A DNA stretch of 28,100 nucleotides from a virus, in IMG/VR virus record IMGVR_UViG_3300035182_000245, positions 1 through 28,100 of that record, one strand, 5' to 3'. Below the pieces are notes generated by a model. It was not told where the DNA came from. It saw nothing but the letters and a program-made list of their open reading frames with translations, and searched no databases. How positions within the stretch are numbered: position 1 is the first letter of the stretch; each line of letters opens with the position of its first letter. A program made the translations under genes and the position numbers. Below are positions 1 to 8,473 of the stretch, piece by piece.

Positions 1-1878
1 ATCTTGAGTTGCTTGCTGGTTTTCTTTATAGCGTTGGTTAAGTTCACGCTCATAAATACGGGTTGTATCGCTTGCGTTGTCCTGATTTGCAAGGTGTCCA
101 AGACTTTCCATAATGGCTGCTGTGCTTGCTTTACGCGCCTGTTCTTGCAACGACTCAACAGCGTGTCTATCCATGCTGTAGGTGTAGCCTTCATCGTCAA
201 CGTGTGGCGTATATCCAAGCGCTGCCCTTTGCTCCACCGTAGCATCAAGCGCCTCTTGAATGGCTGTCTTATGCTTCGAGTCTGGCATTGAAGCGACTTT
301 CTCTCGAACACCGGGTAGCTGCTCGTCGGATATTCTCGACAATGCTTGCAATGCTTCTGGCGTGAGCTGGTTTGCTTGCTGTGATTGTGTGGCCGCGTTT
401 TGGTTAGCAGAGTTTTGTGTAGCAGCGTTTTGGTTGGATGCGTTTTGGGTAGCAGCGTTTTGGGTGGATGCGTTTTGGGTAGCAGCGTTTTGGGTGGATG
501 CGTTTTGGGTGGCAGCGTTTTGGGTGGATGCGTTTTGGGTAGCGTTTGGTAGAGAATTTGGTGGAGAATTTGGTGGAGCTGCATTTGGCGTGGCTGCACC
601 CGATGAGGTATCTTGCTGCTCGAATGGAGCTTTAATGGCCTGTGCTGCCTTCTGTCCGGTAAAGATAAGCCCAGACTGACCAAGGGACATAAGCGCCTCA
701 AACGCGGATTCCTTAGTGTCCCAGTTTCCACGGCCAAGACCTTCACCGACATACTCGCCTGTAAACTCGCCAAGCGGCTCAAGGCCAAACGCTGCCGTAT
801 CTCGAGCTACTGCACCAATACCCGTTTTAGATGCTTGGTAAGCTGCATCGTTTGCAACAAGTTTGCCAATTGCTTCGCGCTGCGTATTCCGTGCTGCAGA
901 TACGGCTGCATTGTCCGCTGTATCAACGCCAAGTGAGGTCATTGCGCGTTGCTCTGCCGCGCGTCCTGGTGCGGTCAATAGGTTGTGTGCCATCCCAATT
1001 GTTGCACGGTCAACTGCACCTATAACAGCTCCCTTGATTCCAGCTTGCTCTAGGATTTTATCCCCATGATCTTTGAGGTAGGCGACTGTTGCCTCTTTAT
1101 CGCCCGGTTTAATTCCTGCCTTTTGCAAGTCTTGCTCGATCATGCCTCCGCCTTCGACGAGTGCATTACCTACACCAGAACCCGCTGATCCGCCTATGTA
1201 CGAACCAACTGCCGCGCCAGTTGCTCCTCCTGCCGCTGCTCCTACCGGACCACCTGCTGAGCCTATCGCCGCGCCTGTTGGCGCACCAGCTTCCGCTCCG
1301 CCAACTGATCCTATACCCATACCAACAAGTCCTGGAACCATGTTTGGTATTTGCTCACCAAGAACTGATACAACGCCGCCAGCCGTATCAAGTGCCGAAC
1401 GCGCCTTGGGGATAAATCCTTGTGCCTTGTTGTAGTTGTTGGCCGCAACATCGACCATGCGTCCTACGCCTGCCTTGAAGTTCTCGAAACCTCCCGCAGC
1501 AGACTGGTCGTTATTCCCCTCGGCACGAAATGCGTCTGTTAACTCATTGGCGCTCTTGGTTCCAGGGTTCATTGCCCGGTAGTTAGCATTATCTGCCTGA
1601 ATGTCGGCAATGCCTTCATAGTCCTTTGTCGCCAGCTTTGCCGTTGCATCAACAGAATTAGCCATGCTGTGCCAGCCACGTTGCAGGGCGTTTTCTTGGT
1701 GCGACTCCTTTTCAGCCTGCCATTCGGAATCCGTCATCGGGGCTTTCTTTTTTGATGCAATGAGCTGATCTACCTGCTTGTCGTAATCTACATTAGCAGG
1801 CTTGGCAGCGGGATCGACATTAGCAGGCTTGGCAGCGGTAGCGCCGATTAGCTTGTCAACTTCTGCTTCATAGTTCAT
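1..1878 (-). CDS. Large injected internal virion protein, 3' end beyond window
   Basis: An uninterrupted leftward reading frame of 626 codons starts at the ATG at 1878 and is still open at base 1, so the C-terminus lies outside the window. AAGGGTG, a usable ribosome-binding site, lies just upstream, and the gene starts 10 bases after the stop of the upstream gene. Residues 12-31 contain a short duplication (AAKPANVD twice). Residues about 184-238 form a long Gly/Ala glycine-zipper tract (GMGIG, GAAIGSAGG, GAAVGS), a type of segment that inserts into membranes. Residues 447-496 are a low-complexity Gln-Asn-Ala repeat, followed by a helical Q/E-rich region. Size, position at the end of the late operon and glycine zippers suggest a protein ejected with the DNA to form a conduit through the host envelope. 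This is inference; no catalytic domain is visible in the part present. Confidence 0.8.
   Translation of the reverse strand, partial: MNYEAEVDKLIGATAAKPANVDPAAKPANVDYDKQVDQLIASKKKAPMTDSEWQAEKESHQENALQRGWHSMANSVDATAKLATKDYEGIADIQADNANYRAMNPGTKSANELTDAFRAEGNNDQSAAGGFENFKAGVGRMVDVAANNYNKAQGFIPKARSALDTAGGVVSVLGEQIPNMVPGLVGMGIGSVGGAEAGAPTGAAIGSAGGPVGAAAGGATGAAVGSYIGGSAGSGVGNALVEGGGMIEQDLQKAGIKPGDKEATVAYLKDHGDKILEQAGIKGAVIGAVDRATIGMAHNLLTAPGRAAEQRAMTSLGVDTADNAAVSAARNTQREAIGKLVANDAAYQASKTGIGAVARDTAAFGLEPLGEFTGEYVGEGLGRGNWDTKESAFEALMSLGQSGLIFTGQKAAQAIKAPFEQQDTSSGAATPNAAPPNSPPNSLPNATQNASTQNAATQNASTQNAATQNASTQNAATQNASNQNAATQNSANQNAATQSQQANQLTPEALQALSRISDEQLPGVREKVASMPDSKHKTAIQEALDATVEQRAALGYTPHVDDEGYTYSMDRHAVESLQEQARKASTAAIMESLGHLANQDNASDTTRIYERELNQRYKENQQATQD
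391..540. repeat. 15/30-bp minisatellite inside the virion gene
   Basis: Four near-identical 30-bp units occupy 421-540, with a more diverged fifth unit at 391-420. Each unit is two 15-bp halves of the type AGCAGCGTTTTGGGT and GGATGCGTTTTGGGT. In the leftward frame they encode repeated Thr-Gln-Asn-Ala-Ser/Ala pentapeptides, so changes in copy number keep the frame. A second short repeat, two copies of a 12-bp GAGAATTTGGTG unit, lies next to it (about 553-576) and encodes a Pro-Asn-Ser linker. Confidence 0.9.
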
Positions 1879-1888
1879 TAGCGCACCC

Positions 1889-3856
1889 TTACTGTGTGTT
1901 GGCGTTGATTACGTCGATCAATTTTCGAATTTCATCTGCTGGAATGTTGCGCTTCATTAACACATCTTTCATTCCTTGTGCTGTTTTTTGGTCGTATTTC
2001 GGCTGTGCCTGGCCTTGTTCGTCAGTATTCATTACTTTGCCTGTAACCTTGTTGTAGACAAGATTCTGGAGTTTAATAACGTTCCCAGCTGCGTCTACCG
2101 TATTTCCGCCTGGAAGTCCTGCGAAAACCTCTTGCGGGTTTTTTCCTTGCAATGCTTGCAATTTATCCGATGCCGATCTGAGCTCTTCGGGTGTTTTTGC
2201 GTTGTTGACGGCATTTAGTGCGTTTTGCATTCTCATGGTGTCGGCCAAAGCGAATCCATGAGTTTCTTGCGCCCTATTATCGGCATTCTTGGCAAGCCAA
2301 TTGGTTGCGTCGAACTGTGATCCACGCTGCGCAAGCTCTGCTCCTCTTGCCTCTGCGTTTGATGCAATCTCGGCTTGTCGTGTTGCGTTATTCATGCCAG
2401 TGGTCGCCATATTGTCGTAGGACTGCATCTTGTTGGTTTCTGCCTCAAGCATTTTGGGCGTATATTGGGAAATGCCAGCTCGGCCTGCGGCCATTTCAGC
2501 GTTTCTTTGAATTGCATCAGCTCGCGCGATTGCCGGGTCTTTCGGCTCGAATCCAAATCCGACACTTTCAACATGATTGATTTGATTGCCGGGGGCGAAC
2601 CCTTGGGCTTGTTGTGTGGGTTGCGCAACGGGCAATGGCTTAGTCGGGTCGTACATGCCGTAGGTGTTCGCTGGAACAACGGTCATATTGCCGCCCTTAT
2701 TTCGGTCTTCGGGGCGAATGTTGCTGAATGCCCGCTCGCCGTGATCGCCCTTATATTCAACAACATCCAAGTTAGCGAGTGGTTTATATATCTCATCGCT
2801 GGAGGTAGCTGGTTTAGGCGTAGCTTGCGCCAGCACTGGATTAGCAGCACTAGCTCCTTGACTCGTATCGTTGACAACGCTTTGTCCTGGGGATTGTGGT
2901 TTAGTACCTTGGGGTGTTGAATCGCCAATCCGTGGTGTTGCATCACCTGTAACGGCTGTGTTAACAGTGTTTGCAAAAGGTATAGCATCCCTGATTAACG
3001 GCTTGGCAAAAACGTCTTCGGATAATGCCTGTACTGTTGGAGCAACCCTATTAATGGCATAGCCTACCGCTCCTGGAAACCCACCCACATTGAATGCTTC
3101 AGGCATTCCTTTAATTGTATTGCCCAATTCATTACGAGTATTTCCCAAGAATCCGCTTGGCTGTACTTTGCTAGGCTGAACAACAGGAGCAGGAGCATTC
3201 ATCTTCGCTTCTGTATCAATTGCAGATTGAAACTCTTTGGCATTGCTTGCGGCCATATCCGGCACGGCTGCGTTGGCTTTTGCTCGCTGAACAAATGAAG
3301 CACCTTGTCCTTGCGGGGTGAATCCCTCGCTTGACTTAGGCTTTCCGGTCTGCGTATCAGTGTTCGCATCGGTGAAAACATTTTTTCTCTTATCGTCAAC
3401 AACACCACCATCTGCAAGCATCTGCAGCTTGGCTGACTTTTCATTTACTGGCGTATGCGTAGCAACCTTCATAGCCTCAACCACTTGTGCACCAATGGCT
3501 TGCAATTCTTTCGGCGAAAACACGCGCTCGCCGTTGCTTACTCGAACCGGCACTTTTTCTTCATTCATCTTGCGCGTGCTATCGGCAGGTAGTACATAGC
3601 TTCCTTTGCGAAGCTCCATAGGGATGGAGTCCGATGTCCCAGTTCCCTTTCCACGAACCATGCCGCCATTAGCTAGTCCTACTTCTTTCTCGCGCCGCTG
3701 CATTGCGCTCATGCCAGCGTAGCCAGTAATGGCAGCTTGGAGTGATTGGGGTGATTGTGATGATTGTCCACTTGCCTTTTGCTCGGCGGCTGCTTTTTCA
3801 GCGGAGGACTTCTTAGCGGCTTCATCGTTGTTGTTAAATCCAAAAAAACCGCCCAT
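1889..3856 (-). CDS. Virion structural protein with repeated SDSIP...YVLP-type motif (655 aa)
   Basis: The start has a strong site (GGAGG four bases before ATG). The N-terminus is Lys/Glu/Ala/Ser rich and probably helical. Residues about 64-97 contain GGMVRGKGTGTSDSIP followed by GSYVLPADS, a motif common in phage tail and virion proteins. A second, shortened version follows (VRVSNGERVFSPKEL), then a third glycine pair (ADGGVV). The rest is Gln/Asn/Ala rich with proline linkers and a helical C-terminal part (residues about 430-640). No enzyme domain is recognised. It lies between two other very large late genes, so I infer a minor virion or injection protein. Exact role unknown. Confidence 0.7.
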   Translation of the reverse strand: MGGFFGFNNNDEAAKKSSAEKAAAEQKASGQSSQSPQSLQAAITGYAGMSAMQRREKEVGLANGGMVRGKGTGTSDSIPMELRKGSYVLPADSTRKMNEEKVPVRVSNGERVFSPKELQAIGAQVVEAMKVATHTPVNEKSAKLQMLADGGVVDDKRKNVFTDANTDTQTGKPKSSEGFTPQGQGASFVQRAKANAAVPDMAASNAKEFQSAIDTEAKMNAPAPVVQPSKVQPSGFLGNTRNELGNTIKGMPEAFNVGGFPGAVGYAINRVAPTVQALSEDVFAKPLIRDAIPFANTVNTAVTGDATPRIGDSTPQGTKPQSPGQSVVNDTSQGASAANPVLAQATPKPATSSDEIYKPLANLDVVEYKGDHGERAFSNIRPEDRNKGGNMTVVPANTYGMYDPTKPLPVAQPTQQAQGFAPGNQINHVESVGFGFEPKDPAIARADAIQRNAEMAAGRAGISQYTPKMLEAETNKMQSYDNMATTGMNNATRQAEIASNAEARGAELAQRGSQFDATNWLAKNADNRAQETHGFALADTMRMQNALNAVNNAKTPEELRSASDKLQALQGKNPQEVFAGLPGGNTVDAAGNVIKLQNLVYNKVTGKVMNTDEQGQAQPKYDQKTAQGMKDVLMKRNIPADEIRKLIDVINANTQ

Positions 3857-3929
3857 GTGAGCCTCCGATTGTGTTATTGGTTAGTGATAGAGCTTTTCAA
3901 TGCTAATGCTAGATTTTGTGGGTAGTTTA

Positions 3930-6605
3930 TCACGGGCGTGGCCAGTCTTCTTTTATAAGCTCTTTTGGGATAACACAGATGCTTACATCATAAAACCTAC
4001 CGAAGCAGTACTGAGGATATTTATCTAATGAGTAAATCATATTTGTATTTTTAAGACCGCAAACTGCCAATATGTCAATTACGTCTCCATTGTCGCCATC
4101 GACTATACATGCTGATTGATAGTCATCTAATCCAGCCGGGGTTATGCTTTTCGCTTCGAATGTTCTTCCGTAGCTAATACATACCGTAGACCGTGCGCTA
4201 TGCTCATGAATATATCCGCAGTATGTTGAACGCGGATAGCTGTCAAGCGCTGAGCTTTCTGACCAGTGGTGCGGGGGCATGGTTTCTGCCTTAACGATGG
4301 ATACAGGTGTTGCGTTCGCGTGATATTTAACTTCAAGTAAATGAAGCCGTATATTATCTTCTTTTTGTTGTAACTCTTTTGTATACCCGGAGAACATTCG
4401 CTCTACAACACCAAGCATTGGGTCAAATATACCTACTGCTGAATCAAGTCCATATACTCCATCGTTTACCCAATCATCATGCAATAGCCCTGTAGAGTTA
4501 GTGACCAAATTAAACCCAGCGCGCAAGTTTAGTTTTTTCTTTTTCTGTGTTGGCGTTGGTGGATGTGAAAGTAGCAAGCCGACTTTAACGTCGATGATGT
4601 TGCCGTATGTGTCGTCGCACCCACTCGCCATAAGCACACTTTCTGTTGATGATGTAGTTTCGCACTCATAAGTCGATACCGGCACGCCACCTACAGCGTC
4701 GGAAGCCGCATGTGCAGCCTGCGTATATGCAGCAATTTTGCTCTCAGCATAACCTGCAAATACTGCTTCTTCGGGTGCAGCCATTGAAAATGTTATGGTT
4801 GTTATTAAATACTTTGGCGTAGGTTCTATAATCCCATATTCTGGAGCCGTAGACATCCCGATATACGATACGATAATTTCAACTTGGTCAGAAAATCCAT
4901 CGTCTTCACATGGGGTGCCCTGCACTGCTCCGCTACCACGCAACGTTTTTATTGTTAAATCATACGATGACCACGCGTCATTGAATTTAACATTGCTCGA
5001 CTGGTCGTATGCGTAGGATGATCCTTCAAAGCTGCCAGGGGAAAAGTATTGCCCTAGCACCTTAACCGTGCGCTCCCCCACTGGGTCAGTTGAAAATGCT
5101 ACATGGTCTTTTCCTTCACAATATGCCACGAGCGGGCCTATTTGGTCAGACCTTATATTGTATTCTGCTGGCCCAGCACCTGCGTATTTTGCTGAAACAC
5201 TTCGGTACTTGGCTATTGTTGTGTATGTGCTATTCACATATTCAGACACTAAAGAATCACCGCGATATGCAAACAATCTTCCTGAGAACTCAAGCGTTGA
5301 TTCCGCATCGGATGAATAGCTGTCCACTGTCGCTTCGTTAGACACATCTGCTTCAATGTTGCATTTTATTGATGTTGACTCATGATTCGACACAGTGAGA
5401 GTCCCATCCTCACTAACAGATATACTCATATTTATGATTACAGGTGTGTTCGAGTATCCATAAAATTTACCACTGTTTAATGACCATGCCCTTGCCGCCT
5501 TTGCTCGGTAAAAAGACGTCATCTCATTGTCTCCATATCCGGCGCTGTTGTAGCAATCAGTGCCTTCTTCATAGTATCGCTTGATGAAGTCTCTTGATGT
5601 GTCTAATGGAGGATATATTGGAAAAGTAATCATCGTTCCAGATGTATTAACGCTTATTATACCTGCATCAACATTGCTACTTCCTTTCCACCACAACATG
5701 GCTAAGTTTTGCGCACCATCAACATACAAAAACTCTCCAATCTCATAGAGTGGAGAAGCAGAAAATATAACTGCTTGTTTTTTGTTAACAGAAAACCGCT
5801 GTATATTAGATGCGTGCAGGTGTTCTCCATATACCTTTAACCACAATGCCGATAATCTACTAAAAAATTCTTTTTCTCCTTCGATTATTTCTGGAGATAA
5901 AGGTTTTCCATTGATGGTTCGTACAAAATCATTTTGCGTATAGATACTATATCTGCTATTGAATTGTGTAACTGTCGTATGATGAATTGCAGCGCTGTAC
6001 TGCCCAGCGCATCCGTATATTAATTCAGGGTAGTAAAAGTTAAGCTGTTGAGGGTCTATATCTCCGCATCGTACATCAATGTCATAGGTGTTTGTTGAGA
6101 ACGAGCAGTCGTGCGCATACAGTTCTCCTTTTTTGTTTGCCCATCCACGCATACCAGTTGGTGGAATATCAAACGGCTTTTTATGATCATTATCTTCGGT
6201 AAACTTGCCTATGACCTTCCATCCACCATTTATAGGCTGGATTTTATTTGCATTAGTATGTCCTCTAATGTTTCCTTGAACTTTGGCTACAAAGTAGTAT
6301 TCCGTTAAAACGTATTTCGGGTTTGTATCGTCTACAACTTTCACTAAAAAGCAGTATCTGTCTGCAGTTTCGTCTTTAGCATTATCATGGTTTGCCTGAG
6401 CATCAATCGCAATACTATGCGCCCCATCCTCCTGCGCCCGCACTGACATGACGCTGCCATCCGATGACCGAACTCGGTGCGAATATGACTGGATTCCTAG
6501 AAGCTCTTGAATAAGCGCAGCATTAAGCAGCGCACCTCGTGCCCGCGATATTTTTGTATGGGCAAATTCGCCAATAAGCCGTATTTTGGGGCTAGATGTG
6601 AGCAT
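3930..6605 (-). CDS. Large unrecognised late protein (891 aa)
   Basis: The frame is open upstream to 6674, but the ATG at 6605 is preferred. It lies one base after the stop of the preceding gene, and the extra 23 residues would only overlap that gene. Neither start has a clear ribosome-binding site, so translation is probably coupled. The protein starts MLTSSPKIRLIGEF, and mixed, largely beta-like sequence with several cysteines follows. There are no obvious membrane segments or enzyme motifs. By eye the gene is more AT-rich than its neighbours. A 73-bp gap separates it from the next gene. Its place among appendage and virion genes suggests a host-range or tail component, but I do not recognise the family. 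Confidence 0.65.
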   Translation of the reverse strand: MLTSSPKIRLIGEFAHTKISRARGALLNAALIQELLGIQSYSHRVRSSDGSVMSVRAQEDGAHSIAIDAQANHDNAKDETADRYCFLVKVVDDTNPKYVLTEYYFVAKVQGNIRGHTNANKIQPINGGWKVIGKFTEDNDHKKPFDIPPTGMRGWANKKGELYAHDCSFSTNTYDIDVRCGDIDPQQLNFYYPELIYGCAGQYSAAIHHTTVTQFNSRYSIYTQNDFVRTINGKPLSPEIIEGEKEFFSRLSALWLKVYGEHLHASNIQRFSVNKKQAVIFSASPLYEIGEFLYVDGAQNLAMLWWKGSSNVDAGIISVNTSGTMITFPIYPPLDTSRDFIKRYYEEGTDCYNSAGYGDNEMTSFYRAKAARAWSLNSGKFYGYSNTPVIINMSISVSEDGTLTVSNHESTSIKCNIEADVSNEATVDSYSSDAESTLEFSGRLFAYRGDSLVSEYVNSTYTTIAKYRSVSAKYAGAGPAEYNIRSDQIGPLVAYCEGKDHVAFSTDPVGERTVKVLGQYFSPGSFEGSSYAYDQSSNVKFNDAWSSYDLTIKTLRGSGAVQGTPCEDDGFSDQVEIIVSYIGMSTAPEYGIIEPTPKYLITTITFSMAAPEEAVFAGYAESKIAAYTQAAHAASDAVGGVPVSTYECETTSSTESVLMASGCDDTYGNIIDVKVGLLLSHPPTPTQKKKKLNLRAGFNLVTNSTGLLHDDWVNDGVYGLDSAVGIFDPMLGVVERMFSGYTKELQQKEDNIRLHLLEVKYHANATPVSIVKAETMPPHHWSESSALDSYPRSTYCGYIHEHSARSTVCISYGRTFEAKSITPAGLDDYQSACIVDGDNGDVIDILAVCGLKNTNMIYSLDKYPQYCFGRFYDVSICVIPKELIKEDWPRP

Positions 6606-6606
6606 G

Positions 6607-8472
6607 TTAGTAGCTGTACGATGTTGAACAGCTTGTGCCGTTAGACACAGAATCACTAATGCCAGCGCTGACATTCATGGCATTGATGGCTGAGGCTGAA
6701 ATAGCTGCCGAGTTCTTCGCCGCACCGTCGATGGCTGCAACTGCCATTTGAGTTGCCCGAAGCGAAGCATCGAGTTCAATCTGTACACCTTTCACACCTT
6801 GTTCAAATACTGCAATGCGCTGGCTCATTTCAGCCTGATACCGGCTTACTAATGCCTGCGTTTCTGCGCTGTACCCTGCAATTTCTGCGCGGTACGCCTC
6901 GGCTGTCGCCGTGATATTTGTCGCGTAAGCCTTCATGCGCTCGGATTCGGCCATGACCCGGGAGCGGTATGAATCAACGAGAATGCCAAAGCTCTTCTGG
7001 TTTAGCTCTTGAATGCTTGTTTCAGCATTGATGCGTGACGATTCAGCGGTAGTCTCGGCTGCATAGGCTTGAATAGCTGCTTGGTATGCAGAAACATCGA
7101 CACGGTACATATCCACCTTGGACATTTCAGCATTGATCTGTGAGGCATACGCATCGAACTGTGACTTGTTCGCCAGGACTAGCGATTGAAACGCATCCAC
7201 TTCGGCCTTGTACGCTTCAATCTTGGTTTTTTCTACGTCCATTGCTATAGATGCGCCTTGCATGAGAGACTTGTACAAGTCAGCTTGTACCTGCAACGCT
7301 TGGAATTGCGCCGTATAGATTGCAATGTTGTCTTTATTGATTTCGCCTATCAGCTTTTGAGCTTCAATCTCTGAACGGAATGATTCAAGCTTCAACCCCT
7401 CGGCTTCGATGCGTGTCTTGTAAACAACGGACTGTATTTGGTATGCACTCACGTCCGCGTTGTACAGTGAAATAGCAGCGGAAAATGCTGTGAACTTCGC
7501 GTTGAATGCAAGGCTTGCAGCCTCAAATGCGCGGCGGGCATAGTCGCCCATGTAGGACATGATTTTGCCTTCAAGGTCTATACCTGACGTAATGGCAAAC
7601 TGCATGTTGTTCTGCGCAAGGCGGGCTTGCTCAACCATGACTTCACGCGAAAGCTCTATGCTTTTACTAAGTGCCGCCTGCTCAATATCCATGAGGCGCT
7701 GCGCTGTTGCACCTGTCGGGTAGCTAAACCCACGCGCCGCACCTTCATTCATTGCATCTGCCTTGGACTGTCGGATAGCACTTGCTTCACGCTCTGCACC
7801 ACGCGCCCAGAGAGCATATTCAGCCGCAGGGCTTAAACCCGTCGTGCCGTTTTGAATGTCGTTCTTGAGCTTGAAAATTACCGCTTGCAGCAACGCAGAA
7901 TCGTATGGGTTTTCTGTGTACTCGAAAATCGCATCAGGGACAGTCAATCCGTGAGGGTTAAGCACTGCATCAAATTCGGCATAGATGATCGTAGGGGAAT
8001 CAGGAACAACCATGGAGAGCAACTTAGGAACTGGGATTGACGTATCAAGAATTGGCGCTTCGGGGATTGCTACTGTGCCTATGCCTGGTGATACTGGAGC
8101 TACTCCGCTAAAAGGGGCTGGTGCATTCGGCAGCGATATTGACGGACGATATGCTGTGTTGTTTGGTACGGTAGGAAATTTTGGGTCTATTTCTGTAATA
8201 GCTGGTGGCGCTGCTGGTGCAGAAGGAAACGTAGGTTCCGGCATGTTTATAAAATTAGGATATGCGGGAGGTGCTGAAATAACAGGAATTGTACCGACTG
8301 CCGGGACGCTCGGCATAGGCGTAATGACAAGGCCAGCCATAGCATCAGCCATGCGGGCTAATGATTCGTTGGTCGCTGCAATCTGGGTTGATGCTACGCC
8401 TTCTGCAAAGCCCATTGTGCTATTTACAAGTGCGGGGATGCCCGTTCCAATTAACCCACAATTGCCTGCCAT
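6607..8472 (-). CDS. Long coiled-coil virion appendage protein (621 aa)
   Basis: A good site (AAGGAGA, seven bases before ATG) supports the start, two bases after the previous stop. Residues 1-45 are Gly/Ala rich. Residues about 50-160 are proline-rich and extended (many P-A-P and I-P steps). From about 190 to 590 the protein is almost continuous helix with recurring Tyr-x-Ala-Glu-Val and Ala-Tyr steps, as in long coiled-coil stalks. The C-terminus is a Ser/Asn/Gly tail ending SYSY. Similar Y.AEV.AY stalk proteins occur in podovirus tail modules. I infer a fibre-like or internal rod structure, not an enzyme. Function unproven. Confidence 0.65.
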   Translation of the reverse strand: MAGNCGLIGTGIPALVNSTMGFAEGVASTQIAATNESLARMADAMAGLVITPMPSVPAVGTIPVISAPPAYPNFINMPEPTFPSAPAAPPAITEIDPKFPTVPNNTAYRPSISLPNAPAPFSGVAPVSPGIGTVAIPEAPILDTSIPVPKLLSMVVPDSPTIIYAEFDAVLNPHGLTVPDAIFEYTENPYDSALLQAVIFKLKNDIQNGTTGLSPAAEYALWARGAEREASAIRQSKADAMNEGAARGFSYPTGATAQRLMDIEQAALSKSIELSREVMVEQARLAQNNMQFAITSGIDLEGKIMSYMGDYARRAFEAASLAFNAKFTAFSAAISLYNADVSAYQIQSVVYKTRIEAEGLKLESFRSEIEAQKLIGEINKDNIAIYTAQFQALQVQADLYKSLMQGASIAMDVEKTKIEAYKAEVDAFQSLVLANKSQFDAYASQINAEMSKVDMYRVDVSAYQAAIQAYAAETTAESSRINAETSIQELNQKSFGILVDSYRSRVMAESERMKAYATNITATAEAYRAEIAGYSAETQALVSRYQAEMSQRIAVFEQGVKGVQIELDASLRATQMAVAAIDGAAKNSAAISASAINAMNVSAGISDSVSNGTSCSTSYSY

Positions 8473-8473
8473 G

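Noticed and set aside
260-679. Rightward frame with FWVAAFWVDA repeats
   Set aside because: Antisense reading of the minisatellite in the large virion gene.
1142-1435. Rightward proline/alanine-rich frame
   Set aside because: Antisense to the glycine-zipper region.
6606-6674. Upstream start of the 891-aa gene
   Set aside because: Would overlap the preceding gene by 68 bases with no ribosome-binding site.
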